This document shows, piece after piece, positions 1 through 9,454 of a stretch of 64,000 nt of DNA. The notes beneath the pieces are model-generated. The model was given only the letters and a program-made list of their open reading frames with translations. It was not told the DNA's origin and searched no databases. The translations under genes and the position numbers were made by a program. The stretch is from contig DUMB01000044.1 of NCBI GenBank assembly GCA_012840085.1, positions 1-64,000 of the forward strand, given 5' to 3'. Each line of letters starts with the position of its first letter. Within the stretch, counting starts at the first letter, position 1. The DNA comes from Clostridiaceae bacterium (GTDB lineage Bacteria; Bacillota; Clostridia; Acetivibrionales; DUMB01).

Positions 1-80
1 CGTAGTGTAAACTAAATTACACCTTTTATATTTTGAAATATGCTATTTATCGAGGGCTTCAAGGTTTTTTGAATAAAAAA

Positions 81-150
81 CAATGACACCCCCTTTTTTC
101 TGGTATAATTGAGTCGCCAAAAACAAATATCCAGAAAGGAAGTGTCATTG
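81..150 (+). promoter_or_regulatory. Promoter flanked by inverted repeat upstream of transposase
   Basis: A 9-bp perfect inverted repeat, CAATGACAC at 81-89 and GTGTCATTG at 142-150, brackets a good -10 hexamer TATAAT (104-109) and ends on the GTG start codon. The purine-rich ribosome site AAAGGA (135-140) lies inside it. The arrangement could be an operator or an mRNA hairpin that limits transposase translation; it may also be part of the left end of the element. The element boundary itself was not identified. Confidence 0.45.
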
Positions 151-1577
151 TGAACTCAATTATATCAGTTTTAGTAGCATATAATCAATTTTTAATTTTA
201 CAAATCCAGCAATTGTTAGTTTTTATCGCGAAGAATATACCTCTTAAGTCCTCAAAACCTGATTTATCAAGCCCTAAGTATAATAAGTTTACAGTCGATA
301 AACTGCCCGTTGTCAAAACCCTTGAAAAACTCAATTACAAGCATCTGCTAAATGACTACTTCATACAACACGACAAAGAGCTTAAACCTATAAAATCTCG
401 TGGAAAAAACCCTGTTCCTAAAGAAACTGTATGCCCCCGTTGCGGAGCTCCTCATCAATACATCTATGATAATACCGGTGGCCGTGGTCAATATCTTTGC
501 AAAGTGTGTTCTTTGCGTTTCAATAGAGGTAAATCCTTTAATACCTACTTAGCCTGCCCTTATTGTGGCCATGCTTTGTCATTTAAGAGAGAACGCAAGC
601 AATTCAAGGTATATTTCTGCCATAATGATAACTGCAAATTCTACAACAATTCCCTTAAGTCTCTTTCTCCAGAAGATACTGAGGAATACAGGCTTCACCC
701 CGAAAGATTCAAGCTACGTTATTATTACCGTGAATTCACCGTAGATTTCTTTAAAATGGATCTGGACTCCATGCCTAAGGGTTCTGTTAATTTTAATTTC
801 AGAACTTTTTCTCCTCATATCATGGGCCTTTGTCTCACTTATCATGTCAATCTCGGCTTATCTACCCGTGCCACTGCAAGGGCCCTTTGGGAAATACACC
901 AAGTCAGGATTTCCCATGTCATGGTAAGCATCTATGCTAAAACCGCTGCTGCTATTGTTAAGCCTTTTGTTGATAGCTACGATTACAAGCCCTCCAATTA
1001 CCTTGCTGCCGATGAAACCTATGTCAAAGTTAAAGGTGTAAGGCACTATGTTTGGTTCATCATGGATGCCCTCAAAAAGTCTATCCTGGGGTACCAGGTA
1101 TCTGGTACAAGAGATGTCGGGCCTTGTATTTTAGCTATGCGTATGGCTTTTTCAAAGTTCAAGAAATTCCCCGGCAAAGCTCTTAAATTCATTTCTGATG
1201 CCTACAGTGCGTATAATCTTGCACAGCAACAGTTCTTTCTTAACGACATGGAATTTGACCTCACTCAGGTAATCGGATTGACTAATGAAGATACCGTTTC
1301 TACCGAATACCGCTGGTTAAAGCAAATTATTGAACGGCTTAACAGAACCTTTAAATTCTCTTACCAGGTTACTAACGGCTATGGTAGCGGAGAAGGTTCA
1401 AACACTCATGTCGCCTTGTTTGTAGCCTATTACAATTTCCTTCGCCCTCATTCCTACACCTATTGGCAACCGTTGAACTCTACACCCGAGCTTGAATCTA
1501 TACCTAACATGCCTGCTAAATGGCAAAAGCTGATTGAGCTGTCTCAACAACTCATTCTATCCAAACAGGCCTTATAG
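150..1577 (+). CDS. IS transposase, zinc-ribbon plus IS6/IS240-like DDE domain
   Basis: A 475-residue transposase. The N-terminal half has paired cysteines of zinc-ribbon type (C95/C98 with C117/C120, and C136/C139 with C157/C162), which would serve DNA binding. The C-terminal half is an RNase H-fold DDE domain with candidate catalytic residues D288 (LAADETYVK), D350 (FISDAY) and E395 (KQIIERLN). The DET-Y-K-KG block resembles IS6/IS240-type enzymes, although the double zinc ribbon makes the protein much longer than a typical IS6 transposase, so the family call is tentative. The start is GTG at 150, behind AAAGGA. The frame is intact from start to stop, so the enzyme may be active. The gene is followed by a long palindrome (1598-1734). 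No clear terminal inverted repeats were found in the flanks. Confidence 0.85.
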   Translation: MNSIISVLVAYNQFLILQIQQLLVFIAKNIPLKSSKPDLSSPKYNKFTVDKLPVVKTLEKLNYKHLLNDYFIQHDKELKPIKSRGKNPVPKETVCPRCGAPHQYIYDNTGGRGQYLCKVCSLRFNRGKSFNTYLACPYCGHALSFKRERKQFKVYFCHNDNCKFYNNSLKSLSPEDTEEYRLHPERFKLRYYYREFTVDFFKMDLDSMPKGSVNFNFRTFSPHIMGLCLTYHVNLGLSTRATARALWEIHQVRISHVMVSIYAKTAAAIVKPFVDSYDYKPSNYLAADETYVKVKGVRHYVWFIMDALKKSILGYQVSGTRDVGPCILAMRMAFSKFKKFPGKALKFISDAYSAYNLAQQQFFLNDMEFDLTQVIGLTNEDTVSTEYRWLKQIIERLNRTFKFSYQVTNGYGSGEGSNTHVALFVAYYNFLRPHSYTYWQPLNSTPELESIPNMPAKWQKLIELSQQLILSKQAL

Positions 1578-1597
1578 CAGCTTTTATGCCGCGAAAG

Positions 1598-1734
1598 CCT
1601 CTTGACAATGAGTATACGGCATGTTAGGCTATTCTGCCAGGCATCAACCACCTTCAGAGCCCATCTGCCCTGTTCAGCATGGGTGATGGCCCTGATGCCT
1701 CAAGACATGCCTTAGGAGGCTCATTGTCAAGAGG
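1598..1734. repeat. 137-nt nested palindrome (extended hairpin) after transposase
   Basis: Nested complementary blocks fold this stretch on itself: 15 bp CCTCTTGACAATGAG (1598-1612) pairs with CTCATTGTCAAGAGG (1720-1734), then GGCATGT (1618-1624) with ACATGCC (1705-1711), then AGGCATCA with TGATGCCT, and AGCCCAT with ATGGGT near the tip. The stem has small bulges. It may be the right end of the IS, a terminator-like barrier, or a separate palindromic element. No gene is seen between 1578 and 1854. Confidence 0.7.
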
Positions 1735-1854
1735 ACCGTGGAATAAATGCGGAAATCTGGTATATTCTTCACTTTTCAATGTCCAATAAACCTAACTACT
1801 CCCATATTGCTTTTTTCATAAGTTATTTAACACTACCTTATTTGTTAAAAAGGG

Positions 1855-3165
1855 CTAATTGCCCGTTTTTACAGTTTCTTGAGCTTCCGTCAATGCCTGA
1901 TATGGTGAAATGAAATTCTCACGCAATACCTGATACAGGACGCTGTTGGATATAATATTCACTGCTTTATTGTAGTTCTCGCTGCATTTAGTAGTAATAT
2001 AACTGTCCTTGATATTCAGTAGTAATTTTAAATTGTTTGATTCAGCAGTAATATTGTTTTCATCATTAACATTTGCGCTGACACTTTTCCAGTAATCATT
2101 TATTATCGGATCTCCTGACAGTTCTTCCGCTACAAAAACTCCGGTATGATTTTGCAAGCGGCTGTCCCTCAGCAGGTTTTTCGCAATAATAGGATGCTGG
2201 CATTGTGAAGTAACAGCTGTGGCAACTCCGCTTATCCTTGGAGTCCTCTTAGCACCCTTGCTGAATTCAGGCAACGGCGCAATAATTAACTTGCCATATA
2301 AGTTAGGAATATATCTTTTTATATACTCTAAATACCAATAAGGGGCTATAATGGAAGCAATCACTTCGCTGTCTGCAAGATTATAAAACTCATAGGAATA
2401 AAAATCGCCTGTAGGTGCCAGTGTAGCAGTCTGTGAATCATATATCATGCTATGCAGCATTTCAAGAACTTCAACGTTTGCCGGCGCATTCAGCTGCAGA
2501 TTGTCCTGGGCATCGACATACCCGGAGTCATTTAGTGAAATTAATTGCTCAAATACCAAATCATCAGTGAAATCTATTGCTAACAAGTATTTGTTGGTTT
2601 TTGCCTTTATTTTTTTACCGGCAGCCAGATAGTCCTCTATAGTCTTTATGGCTTTATAATCAACTCCGGCTTCATTCAGTATGTCTTTGTTATAAAAAAC
2701 TACGCTGTTATTCAGGTAATAATCAATTGCATAATAAAACCCCTTATTCTGATATCTGCTATATGAAAGAATATCTATGTTTTGCTTTTTAGGATCAATA
2801 ATGCTGTTTAAGGGCATCAGATAATTGTATCTTGGGTCCATGTATCTCCCAAACTTTGAATATTCCATATCAACAATATCAGGTGCACCAATTCCAAGCT
2901 GCAGAGTCGACCATAGCTTATAATCTATTTCATCAAGTGAAAAAACACTTGTATCCAAACTAATATGCGGTTCATTACGGCTGTTCCATTCAGCTACACG
3001 TGCCTTCATAAAGTCAGCATACATGTCGTCAAATGTCCAATAAGTCAGTGTAATGCTGGAGTTTTGCGCTGGTGCAGGCAGCTCCCGCAAACCATTACTA
3101 TATAACAGTGTTCCCGCTATTGCCAAAATCAGTATTACATAGCTTAATTTAATCTTTTTTATCAT
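1855..3165 (-). CDS. Extracellular solute-binding protein (ABC sugar-type, family 1)
   Basis: A 436-residue type 1 periplasmic-binding-like protein. An N-terminal hydrophobic segment (about residues 5-23) is followed by the SSITLTYWTFDD start common to carbohydrate-binding proteins of family 1, and by the APDIVDMEYSKFGRYMD region typical of these folds. No lipobox cysteine follows the hydrophobic segment, so the protein is probably held by an uncleaved signal anchor, which is unusual for a Gram-positive binding protein. The start is ATG at 3165 behind AAGGAG. No permease or ATPase gene is next to it. It is divergent from the YesM-type kinase at 3380 across a 214-bp AT-rich gap. Such binding proteins often pair with YesM/YesN systems, so this one may present sugar to the kinase or serve a distant transporter. 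The sugar is unknown. Confidence 0.82.
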   Translation of the reverse strand: MIKKIKLSYVILILAIAGTLLYSNGLRELPAPAQNSSITLTYWTFDDMYADFMKARVAEWNSRNEPHISLDTSVFSLDEIDYKLWSTLQLGIGAPDIVDMEYSKFGRYMDPRYNYLMPLNSIIDPKKQNIDILSYSRYQNKGFYYAIDYYLNNSVVFYNKDILNEAGVDYKAIKTIEDYLAAGKKIKAKTNKYLLAIDFTDDLVFEQLISLNDSGYVDAQDNLQLNAPANVEVLEMLHSMIYDSQTATLAPTGDFYSYEFYNLADSEVIASIIAPYWYLEYIKRYIPNLYGKLIIAPLPEFSKGAKRTPRISGVATAVTSQCQHPIIAKNLLRDSRLQNHTGVFVAEELSGDPIINDYWKSVSANVNDENNITAESNNLKLLLNIKDSYITTKCSENYNKAVNIISNSVLYQVLRENFISPYQALTEAQETVKTGN

Positions 3166-3379
3166 GGTAATCTCCTTATCGTTGACAGGTTTTATTATAA
3201 GATATAAGCTTTTTCACAAAAACTATAATTTTTTTCAGTATACTATAATATTTGTACCTCTTTAAGTAATAATTAATTTCCAATTTACAATAAATAATTT
3301 TTATTATATTATGAAAATAATTTAAAATGTGCATTAAGCAGCTGGCCTCTCTAAACTGCTGAGAGCCTGCTTTCGTGAA

Positions 3380-5209
3380 ATGGGGACGGGTATTTTGGAG
3401 AGTAATTCAAATAAACTAATTTCTGCAATACGCAAGATTTCAGTAAAAAAGCGCTTAATATATTCATTTTATTTAATCTCAATACTTCCTCTGTTTATTG
3501 TAGCGATATTATTTTACAGGATATCAGCCAATTCAATAAAAGATAAAATATCCGAGTCCACTCAACAAAGCTTGCTCATGGCAAAGGTGAATATCAATTC
3601 TACTATAGAACGCTTGGAAAGCAACAGTATAGAAATTTCCTTTAATCCCCTTACTCAAAAGGTACTTTCCGGCTATAAGGAACTTACAGATTTTGAGTTA
3701 TTTACCCTTGAACAGCAATTACAGCGTGATACCGCACAGCATCTCACACTTGCGTACTATGTAACAAATGTACTTATATTAACAAAAGACCTGGATATCA
3801 TTAATGCCTTTGGCGGAAGGAACAGACCTATAGACCTGGATAAAGAATATTTAGAAAACTTAGTCAGAAAAATTCACAAAGCCGGTGGAAAATCAGTCTT
3901 TACTGTAGTAAACCGTGATAAAAACAATCCTGCCAGCAAAGGAATATTAATGTCCCGTTATATTAATAACATCGAAACCGGTGAACGAATCGGATATATA
4001 CTTATCTGTGTTGACGAAACTTACATTCAGGGTATATGCAAAGCAGCTACCATTGGGCAAAGCTCATACACAATAATCCTAGATAATAACAATACAATTA
4101 TTACAAGCAAATCTCCCGAATATCCATCAGGCAGCATATTTAAGGATAAAAAGCTTCAGGACAATCTATTTTTGGGCGTTTATGAAGATGTATCGTTTAA
4201 TTATGTTATTAACGGTGCCAAATATTTGTTTAGTTACCGTGAAATCCTTTATGATCAATGGCAGATTATCTCCGCAATACCTTATTCATATCTGAATAAT
4301 GAAACCAATATGTTATCTGTTGCCATTATAATTACAATACTGTTTTGCATGTTAGGTGTAGTTTTTCTGACAGATATAATTTCCCAAAGTATAGATGAGC
4401 CGCTTAAAACCACCCTGGCTTTAATAGATAGGGTTAATAATGGCAATTTGACAGTGAGTGACCCGGATTATTCTCAGGATGAAATCGCTATAGTAAACGC
4501 AAGCTTTAATAATATGATTAAAAAGTTGAAAATTTCCTTGGAAAAGATAAAGGCTACTGAAAAGCAAAAACTAAATCTGGAATTTAAAGCTTTGATGGCA
4601 CAAATAAATCCACATTTTTTGGCAAACACGCTAAACAGCGTAAAATGGATGGCACAAATGCAAAATGCAGACAATATCGAGAATCTGGTCACTGCACTTA
4701 TCAGTATTTTGCAAGACACTATGGGTAAAGTGGAATACTCTACTCTTGCAGGCGAAATCAACAGTCTTCGTGCCTATATAACCATACAGGAATACCGCTA
4801 TTTGGATAAATTTGTTGTAAGCTATGACATAGCTCCGGAGAGCAAAGAATTCTTAGTGCCCAAGTTCATCTTACAGCCTATAGTAGAAAATGCTATAATA
4901 CATGGTGTGTCTCATAAAAAAGGACAAGGGCATATCATGATAAAAAGTTATATATCCAATGGGGAGCTATTTATAAAAGTTATTGATAACGGAATCGGTG
5001 TGGCAGCCGACCAACTGGAAAATATCTTAACGGCTGCTCCTGAAAGAAAACTAAAATTTACAAACATCGGCCTGCACAATGTCAATGAACGCATTAAGTT
5101 AAAATTCGGGGAACAATATGGTATAAATATTATGAGTGAACTAAATGCCGGTACTACTGTAACAATTAATTTACCTATTATTCATAAGTGGTGTGATGAA
5201 AATGTATAA
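3380..5209 (+). CDS. YesM-type sensor histidine kinase (Cache, HAMP, LytS-type kinase)
   Basis: A membrane sensor kinase of 609 residues. Transmembrane helix 1 lies near residues 28-48, an extracellular Cache-like domain follows to about 305, and helix 2 is near 310-332 (NMLSVAIIITILFCMLGVVF). A HAMP linker comes next, then a LytS/YesM His_kinase domain with phosphoacceptor histidine in QINPHFLANTLNS and an ATPase with QPIVENAIIHG (N box) and DNGIGV (G box). ATG at 3380 has a weak ribosome site; TTG at 3395 behind GGGGACGGG is an alternative start. The gene overlaps the response regulator by about 14 bp, so the two are translationally coupled. The divergent neighbour is a solute-binding protein, which suggests carbohydrate sensing. 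Confidence 0.9.
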   Translation: MGTGILESNSNKLISAIRKISVKKRLIYSFYLISILPLFIVAILFYRISANSIKDKISESTQQSLLMAKVNINSTIERLESNSIEISFNPLTQKVLSGYKELTDFELFTLEQQLQRDTAQHLTLAYYVTNVLILTKDLDIINAFGGRNRPIDLDKEYLENLVRKIHKAGGKSVFTVVNRDKNNPASKGILMSRYINNIETGERIGYILICVDETYIQGICKAATIGQSSYTIILDNNNTIITSKSPEYPSGSIFKDKKLQDNLFLGVYEDVSFNYVINGAKYLFSYREILYDQWQIISAIPYSYLNNETNMLSVAIIITILFCMLGVVFLTDIISQSIDEPLKTTLALIDRVNNGNLTVSDPDYSQDEIAIVNASFNNMIKKLKISLEKIKATEKQKLNLEFKALMAQINPHFLANTLNSVKWMAQMQNADNIENLVTALISILQDTMGKVEYSTLAGEINSLRAYITIQEYRYLDKFVVSYDIAPESKEFLVPKFILQPIVENAIIHGVSHKKGQGHIMIKSYISNGELFIKVIDNGIGVAADQLENILTAAPERKLKFTNIGLHNVNERIKLKFGEQYGINIMSELNAGTTVTINLPIIHKWCDENV

Positions 5210-6822
5210 CATATTAATAGTTGATGACGATATTTCCTTTCGCACATATTTGCGCAACTTTATTGACTGGGAAAAAGAAGGCTGCAAAATTTGCCACGAA
5301 GCTGACAATGGACAATTGGCACTTGATTATTTGAAAAACAATAAAGTGGATATTGTATTTACTGATATGAGCATGCCAATACTCAATGGTGTGGGCTTAA
5401 TAGAGCAGGCCGGTTTGATTGACAGCAATATAGTATTTATCGTCCTGAGCGGATTTGATGATTTTGATTATGTTAAACATAGTCTGAAAAACGGTGCCCT
5501 TGATTATATCCTAAAACACCGCCTTACCGAAGACGGTATTATTGATATTCTATCAAAGGCAAAGTCCAGGCTGCAAAACATATATAATAACAATGACAGC
5601 TCTGAGCTGATTAAAATGTACCAGAAGGATATCTCCTCTGAAATCGTTAAAAGATTGATATTGGAGGGATGTAAGGATAAATCGGAAGCAATAAGAATTT
5701 TAAGCAACAGTTCAGTTAATCTTGATATACACAAAATACAGCTTATGGTAGTCGAAATAGATGAATATGATTCAATATTAAATAAGATTGGTAATTATAA
5801 GCAATTAAAAAGGTTTACGGATACATTTGTGAGTATTTGCCAATCAATTCTTGATGACATTGTATCCGGTATGGCAATTCATATGGAAGGCAGTCGTTTT
5901 GTGCTTATATTTTCCAACAATGATACATTCAGTGATTCATATATTTTGGAACGTAACAATCAGATAATAAACAGAGTCAGAAATTCTGTCAAACGTTTGT
6001 TAAATATAACCTGCTGCATTTCTGTAAGCAATGTTTGTGATGATATCTCCCTTTTGGATACTTATTATACCCAGGCAATAAACAAGATGTCCCTCAGGTT
6101 TTATTGCGGAAACAACCAGGTGTTTTTTGATGAACCACGCACAAAAATAAAATCTGGCAACAACTATATGCCTTTTGTAAATGTGTCCGACATACGCCCG
6201 GACTTTTCCAACTATGCATATGATGAAATTATGAAAAAAATAAATATGATATACGATGAGTGTTTTACAAATCAGGTTGAGCCCGATGTAGTAGAGGCAA
6301 TTTCTTTAGAACTCACAAGCATGGCTGTTGCCGTCGCCCGCAATAAAATGATTGATATAAGCAAACTATACATCGACGGAAAAATTCCGCACAGTTATAT
6401 AAAATCACAAAAAACTTTTGTTCAGCTGAAAGAGGGTATCATACAGTTATATAATAAATTATTTGATGAACTGCAGGCGGTACGTTTTTCTGACGAATAC
6501 TCTGAAGTACCGCGCAAAGCAATATTATATATCGCCGCGAACTACAGCAACGACATTTCTCTGGATACTGTTGCCGATCATATTGGAGTAAACAGTTCAT
6601 ACCTCAGCAGAGTTTTCAAAAAGGAAACCGGCAAAGGTTTTATTGAATATCTGAATTGTTATAGAATTTGAAATTGCCAAGCAGTTAATATTGAAAGATG
6701 AGAAATTAAAGGATATCGTAAGCAAAACCGGTTTCTCCAGCTACAATTATTTCTTTAAAGTTTTTAAAGAATCCACAGGCTGCACACCTCAGGAATTCAA
6801 AAAGCACGAATCAGGCATATGA
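5196..6822 (+). pseudogene. YesN/AraC-type response regulator, frameshifted in the HTH
   Basis: The receiver domain is intact (ILIVDDDIS, phosphoacceptor Asp in DIVFTDMSMPI), followed by a long central region and the first AraC helix-turn-helix (YSNDISLDTVADHIGVNSSY). The reading frame stops at 6671 within NCYRI. Removing one T from the ATTTGA at about 6666-6671 restores EIAKQLILKDEKLKDIVSK through GFSSYNYFFKVFKESTG to a stop at 6822, which is the missing second HTH. The gene is therefore full-length but split by a one-base insertion. The start is taken as ATG 5196 (or 5202), overlapping the kinase. If the indel is real, DNA binding is crippled and the system is uncoupled; if it is a sequencing error, the pair is functional. 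Confidence 0.85.
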
Positions 6823-6835
6823 AAGGTCGAAATAA

Positions 6836-6869
6836 TGTATACAATGTAAAAATAGTATAATTGTATACA
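6836..6869. promoter_or_regulatory. Inverted repeat TGTATACAAT / ATTGTATACA
   Basis: A perfect 10-bp inverted repeat (6836-6845 and 6860-6869) with a 14-nt spacer containing TAGTATAA. It lies just past the end of the response-regulator gene and before the small membrane protein at 6998. It could be an operator or a weak terminator; there is no T tract. Confidence 0.4.
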
Positions 6870-6997
6870 CCACAAATCCTTATTAGTATATAAGTAGGCG
6901 TTGTTAATGCATAAGCAGGGCGTTATTGGTGTATAAACAAGCGCCTGGTATGCTTCTTTATATTTTCCTTTTCATATTCAAAAGAAGGAGTGTCTCT

Positions 6998-7291
6998 ATG
7001 CCGGGAATTAAATCAAAAGACGGTGAAATCCAGCTTTCTGCAAGAAAGATTATTGCAATGTCTTTAATAGTTGCTTTCTTCTCAATAGTTGCAAATATTT
7101 GGGAAAGAAAACAAAGAATTAAATTTCATAAACATATAAAATACAAAACATTTTCAAAAGAACGCTTGCAAAAATGTTTAGATGACTTTGAATATATGAT
7201 TTCATGCGAGGATCCCTACATAGAAAACTTCAACAAAAAAAAATCCGGAGTTTTCAAAGCTGCATCATTTGTGGGTATTAAACTCCCATGA
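6998..7291 (+). CDS. Small protein with one membrane segment, unknown function
   Basis: About 97 residues, starting at ATG 6998 behind a strong AAGGAG (6985-6990). A hydrophobic stretch near residues 18-34 (IIAMSLIVAFFSIVANI) is followed by a basic, charged cytoplasmic-type tail. No family is recognised. It lies 47 bp upstream of the ferredoxin-type protein and has the same orientation, so the two are probably co-transcribed; a membrane-tethering role for that partner is only a guess. Confidence 0.6.
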   Translation: MPGIKSKDGEIQLSARKIIAMSLIVAFFSIVANIWERKQRIKFHKHIKYKTFSKERLQKCLDDFEYMISCEDPYIENFNKKKSGVFKAASFVGIKLP

Positions 7292-7338
7292 ATATTGGAC
7301 AGGTAAATTCAAGGCTGAGTTAGAGAGGAGAAAATAAC

Positions 7339-8208
7339 ATGAAGTATAGGGATTTGCTGGATAAGATTGACACCAAATTAGTAAACTATTTTGGTAATTA
7401 CTGCGAGGTACGCTCTCTTGACTTTTTTATTGCCTGGGGAGCAGCTACTGAATACCCTGTGATTGGAAAGCTTCTCAAGAAACTATATAACTATTTTTGC
7501 AAATATTATGCGGGTTTTATTGTTCCGCAAGACGGTTCGCTTTCCCGCGGGGTAAAAATCATGCCCTATGAAAGTATACTGGAATTGATCAAAAGGGCCA
7601 AAGTCGGCAGAATCTGGCCTTGCTCATGTAAATCCTTCAGAGCAACTGGAAGAGATAACATACCACGTGCAACATGTATGTTTATTTCAGAAGTCACTGC
7701 TCTTGATGATATTACTACCAAATACTCTAATTCTGATTGGCTGCCTGCGGAGGAAATAATTAAATGCCTGGAAGAATGTGAAGATGCAGGTCTCGTTCAT
7801 CAAATAATGTGTGTTTCCTATCCCTTGGGACGAAAAATGTATGTCATTTGCAACTGCGATTCTCACGCCTGCGTGCCGATGTATCTGAAAGTACGCTATG
7901 ATATTCCGTTTGTAAGGAGTTCCGGATTTACCTGCGTTGAGGAGGACTTGTCCAAATGTACACTTTGCCTTAATTGCGTTAAACGCTGTCCATTTAAAGC
8001 TATTACAGCGAAAAACGGAGTAATTGCTACAAATCCGGAAAAATGTTTGGGCTGTGGTGTATGCGTCTCAAAATGCGAAGCTAAAATCAGAAAAATGATC
8101 AGATCTCCACGCGAAAGTTTCCATGACTATACTATGCGAGAGATTAAAAATAACCCGGAAAGGGCTATGACCGTTGCTGATAAGGGTGAGTACCCAACTG
8201 CATATTAG
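7339..8208 (+). CDS. 4Fe-4S ferredoxin-domain protein with extra cysteine motifs
   Basis: 289 residues, ribosome site GAGAGGAG before ATG 7339. The C-terminal part has a dicluster ferredoxin fold: C207xxC210xxC213xxxC217P and C236xxC239xxC242xxxC246. Upstream are two more cysteine groups, PC95SC97 with C113, and C171NC173 with C178, which could ligate a further cluster or metal. The N-terminal third is not recognisable. It is probably a cytoplasmic electron carrier or a subunit of a redox enzyme; no partner oxidoreductase is next to it. The only likely operon partner is the small membrane protein upstream. Confidence 0.75.
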   Translation: MKYRDLLDKIDTKLVNYFGNYCEVRSLDFFIAWGAATEYPVIGKLLKKLYNYFCKYYAGFIVPQDGSLSRGVKIMPYESILELIKRAKVGRIWPCSCKSFRATGRDNIPRATCMFISEVTALDDITTKYSNSDWLPAEEIIKCLEECEDAGLVHQIMCVSYPLGRKMYVICNCDSHACVPMYLKVRYDIPFVRSSGFTCVEEDLSKCTLCLNCVKRCPFKAITAKNGVIATNPEKCLGCGVCVSKCEAKIRKMIRSPRESFHDYTMREIKNNPERAMTVADKGEYPTAY

Positions 8209-8355
8209 CCGGCCAGCTTGCTTATAAAGATGTTTTCCTCATTTTCACTTTGTTCTGCAAGTGCAGCAGCCACGGCATAATAACCGTCTTGCCTGAAATA
8301 CAGAAATAATTTTTTGCCGTTTCTGCTGCGATAGCAATATCTTTAGAATATATGG

Positions 8356-8695
8356 CTATAATTGGGCTGCTTCTTCTACACTTTTATTCCCGCTTCTTAA
8401 TGCTTCCAACTCTTCATTAATTATTTTTCTAATTTCTCCATCCATATAGCTGCATACCCCAATATTTTGAACCATAGCGTCCGGCTGCCGGAGTACTGAC
8501 TTAACAGACGCCTCTGTGTTCATGGCCTCATCCCGCATCTTGAGCAATAATGTCATAATCCATTAGGTATATAGTGAGAAAATTTTCCTTGCTATTGGAA
8601 TTGCCCGCTGTTCATGAAATCAATACCAATGTCTGAAGACATACCAAAAACAGCACCAGAATTTTTCTGAAAGCATTTATTTTGAAAGTATTCAT
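8356..8695 (-). pseudogene. Decayed solute-binding lipoprotein with large internal deletion
   Basis: Reading down from ATG 8695-8693, the frame gives a clear lipoprotein signal (MNTFKINAFRKILVLFLV then CLQTLVLIS), and TGA stands exactly where the lipobox cysteine should be, followed by TAGNSNSKENF. After about 30 more codons the frame shifts into a typical C-terminus of an ABC substrate-binding protein (YMDGEIRKIINEELEALRSG, then NKSVEEAAQL, stop at 8356). About 1 kb of the middle of the gene is missing. Minus-strand reading fragments continue to about 8208 (for example YYAVAAALAEQSENEENIF) but match nothing I recognise. The gene is dead. Confidence 0.7.
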
Positions 8696-8920
8696 GTTAA
8701 ATTCCCTTTACATATGCATATTGCTCATTTACGGTTACTTGCCAATAATGTTTATAATATCCGCATTATCTATTTTAAGGTACTCAATATGTACAGTAAA
8801 CTATAAAACCGAAACATTATTATATAACCGGGTACGAACGGGGACAGTTCCTGACTTTCCCGATGTACTGTCTCAGAATTTTATTATATTTTATTGGCAT
8901 AATAAAAAAAGGGTGATGCA

Positions 8921-9427
8921 ATGTTATTTATTATTCTGTTATCTTTATTAATAATGTATATTTTCCGGTTTACCTTGAAAACAGCTGCAAATATTGTATA
9001 CAGCATTAAAATAAATAATCTTCTGGAAAGTATAAATGACAAAGATGATCTCAGCCAAATAGGTTTCGGGGATTTTGTATACCTCATGATGGAAGTATTC
9101 AGAAGAAAAGGCTATAAAGTCAAAATGACCGATAAGTGCGGCGAAGAAAATAATGGTCTTATACTGAACAATTTACAGTATGTTGAAGTAATAAAATTTC
9201 CGTTGAATAAAAGGATTGAAGTGGAAACTGCAATGAAACTGGCAAGATGCATGCAGTTAAATTCAATTTATAGAGGAATGATTGTGACTCTGGGAGACTT
9301 TAAGCAAAATACCAGATCCTTCTGCCATAAATACGTTATTGAATGTATAAACGGCGATAAAGTTCTTGAAATGTGCAAAGAAGTGCAGAAACGAAGGCCG
9401 GTGCTGGAAACCAACCAGCCTTTCTAA
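8921..9427 (+). CDS. Membrane-anchored Mrr-like restriction-endonuclease-fold protein, degenerate
   Basis: 168 residues; start ATG 8921 after AAAGGGTGATGCA. An N-terminal transmembrane helix (residues 1-18) and short linker are followed by an Mrr_cat-like domain: GFGDFVYLMMEVFRRKGYKV matches the family's first helix and strand. The usual catalytic G-D/E-x-G-x-D and Q-x-K positions appear as CGEENNGLIL and VEVIKF, so the acidic residue and glutamine are altered. The protein may be catalytically weak or inactive, or it may serve as a binding module. It stands alone and convergent to the AIM24 gene. Function unknown. Confidence 0.6.
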   Translation: MLFIILLSLLIMYIFRFTLKTAANIVYSIKINNLLESINDKDDLSQIGFGDFVYLMMEVFRRKGYKVKMTDKCGEENNGLILNNLQYVEVIKFPLNKRIEVETAMKLARCMQLNSIYRGMIVTLGDFKQNTRSFCHKYVIECINGDKVLEMCKEVQKRRPVLETNQPF

Positions 9428-9454
9428 CACTTATAATTAATATTTATATTTTAT

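Noticed and set aside
3345-3372. CTGAGAGCCTGC resembling part of a TPP riboswitch
   Set aside because: The other conserved TPP elements are missing.
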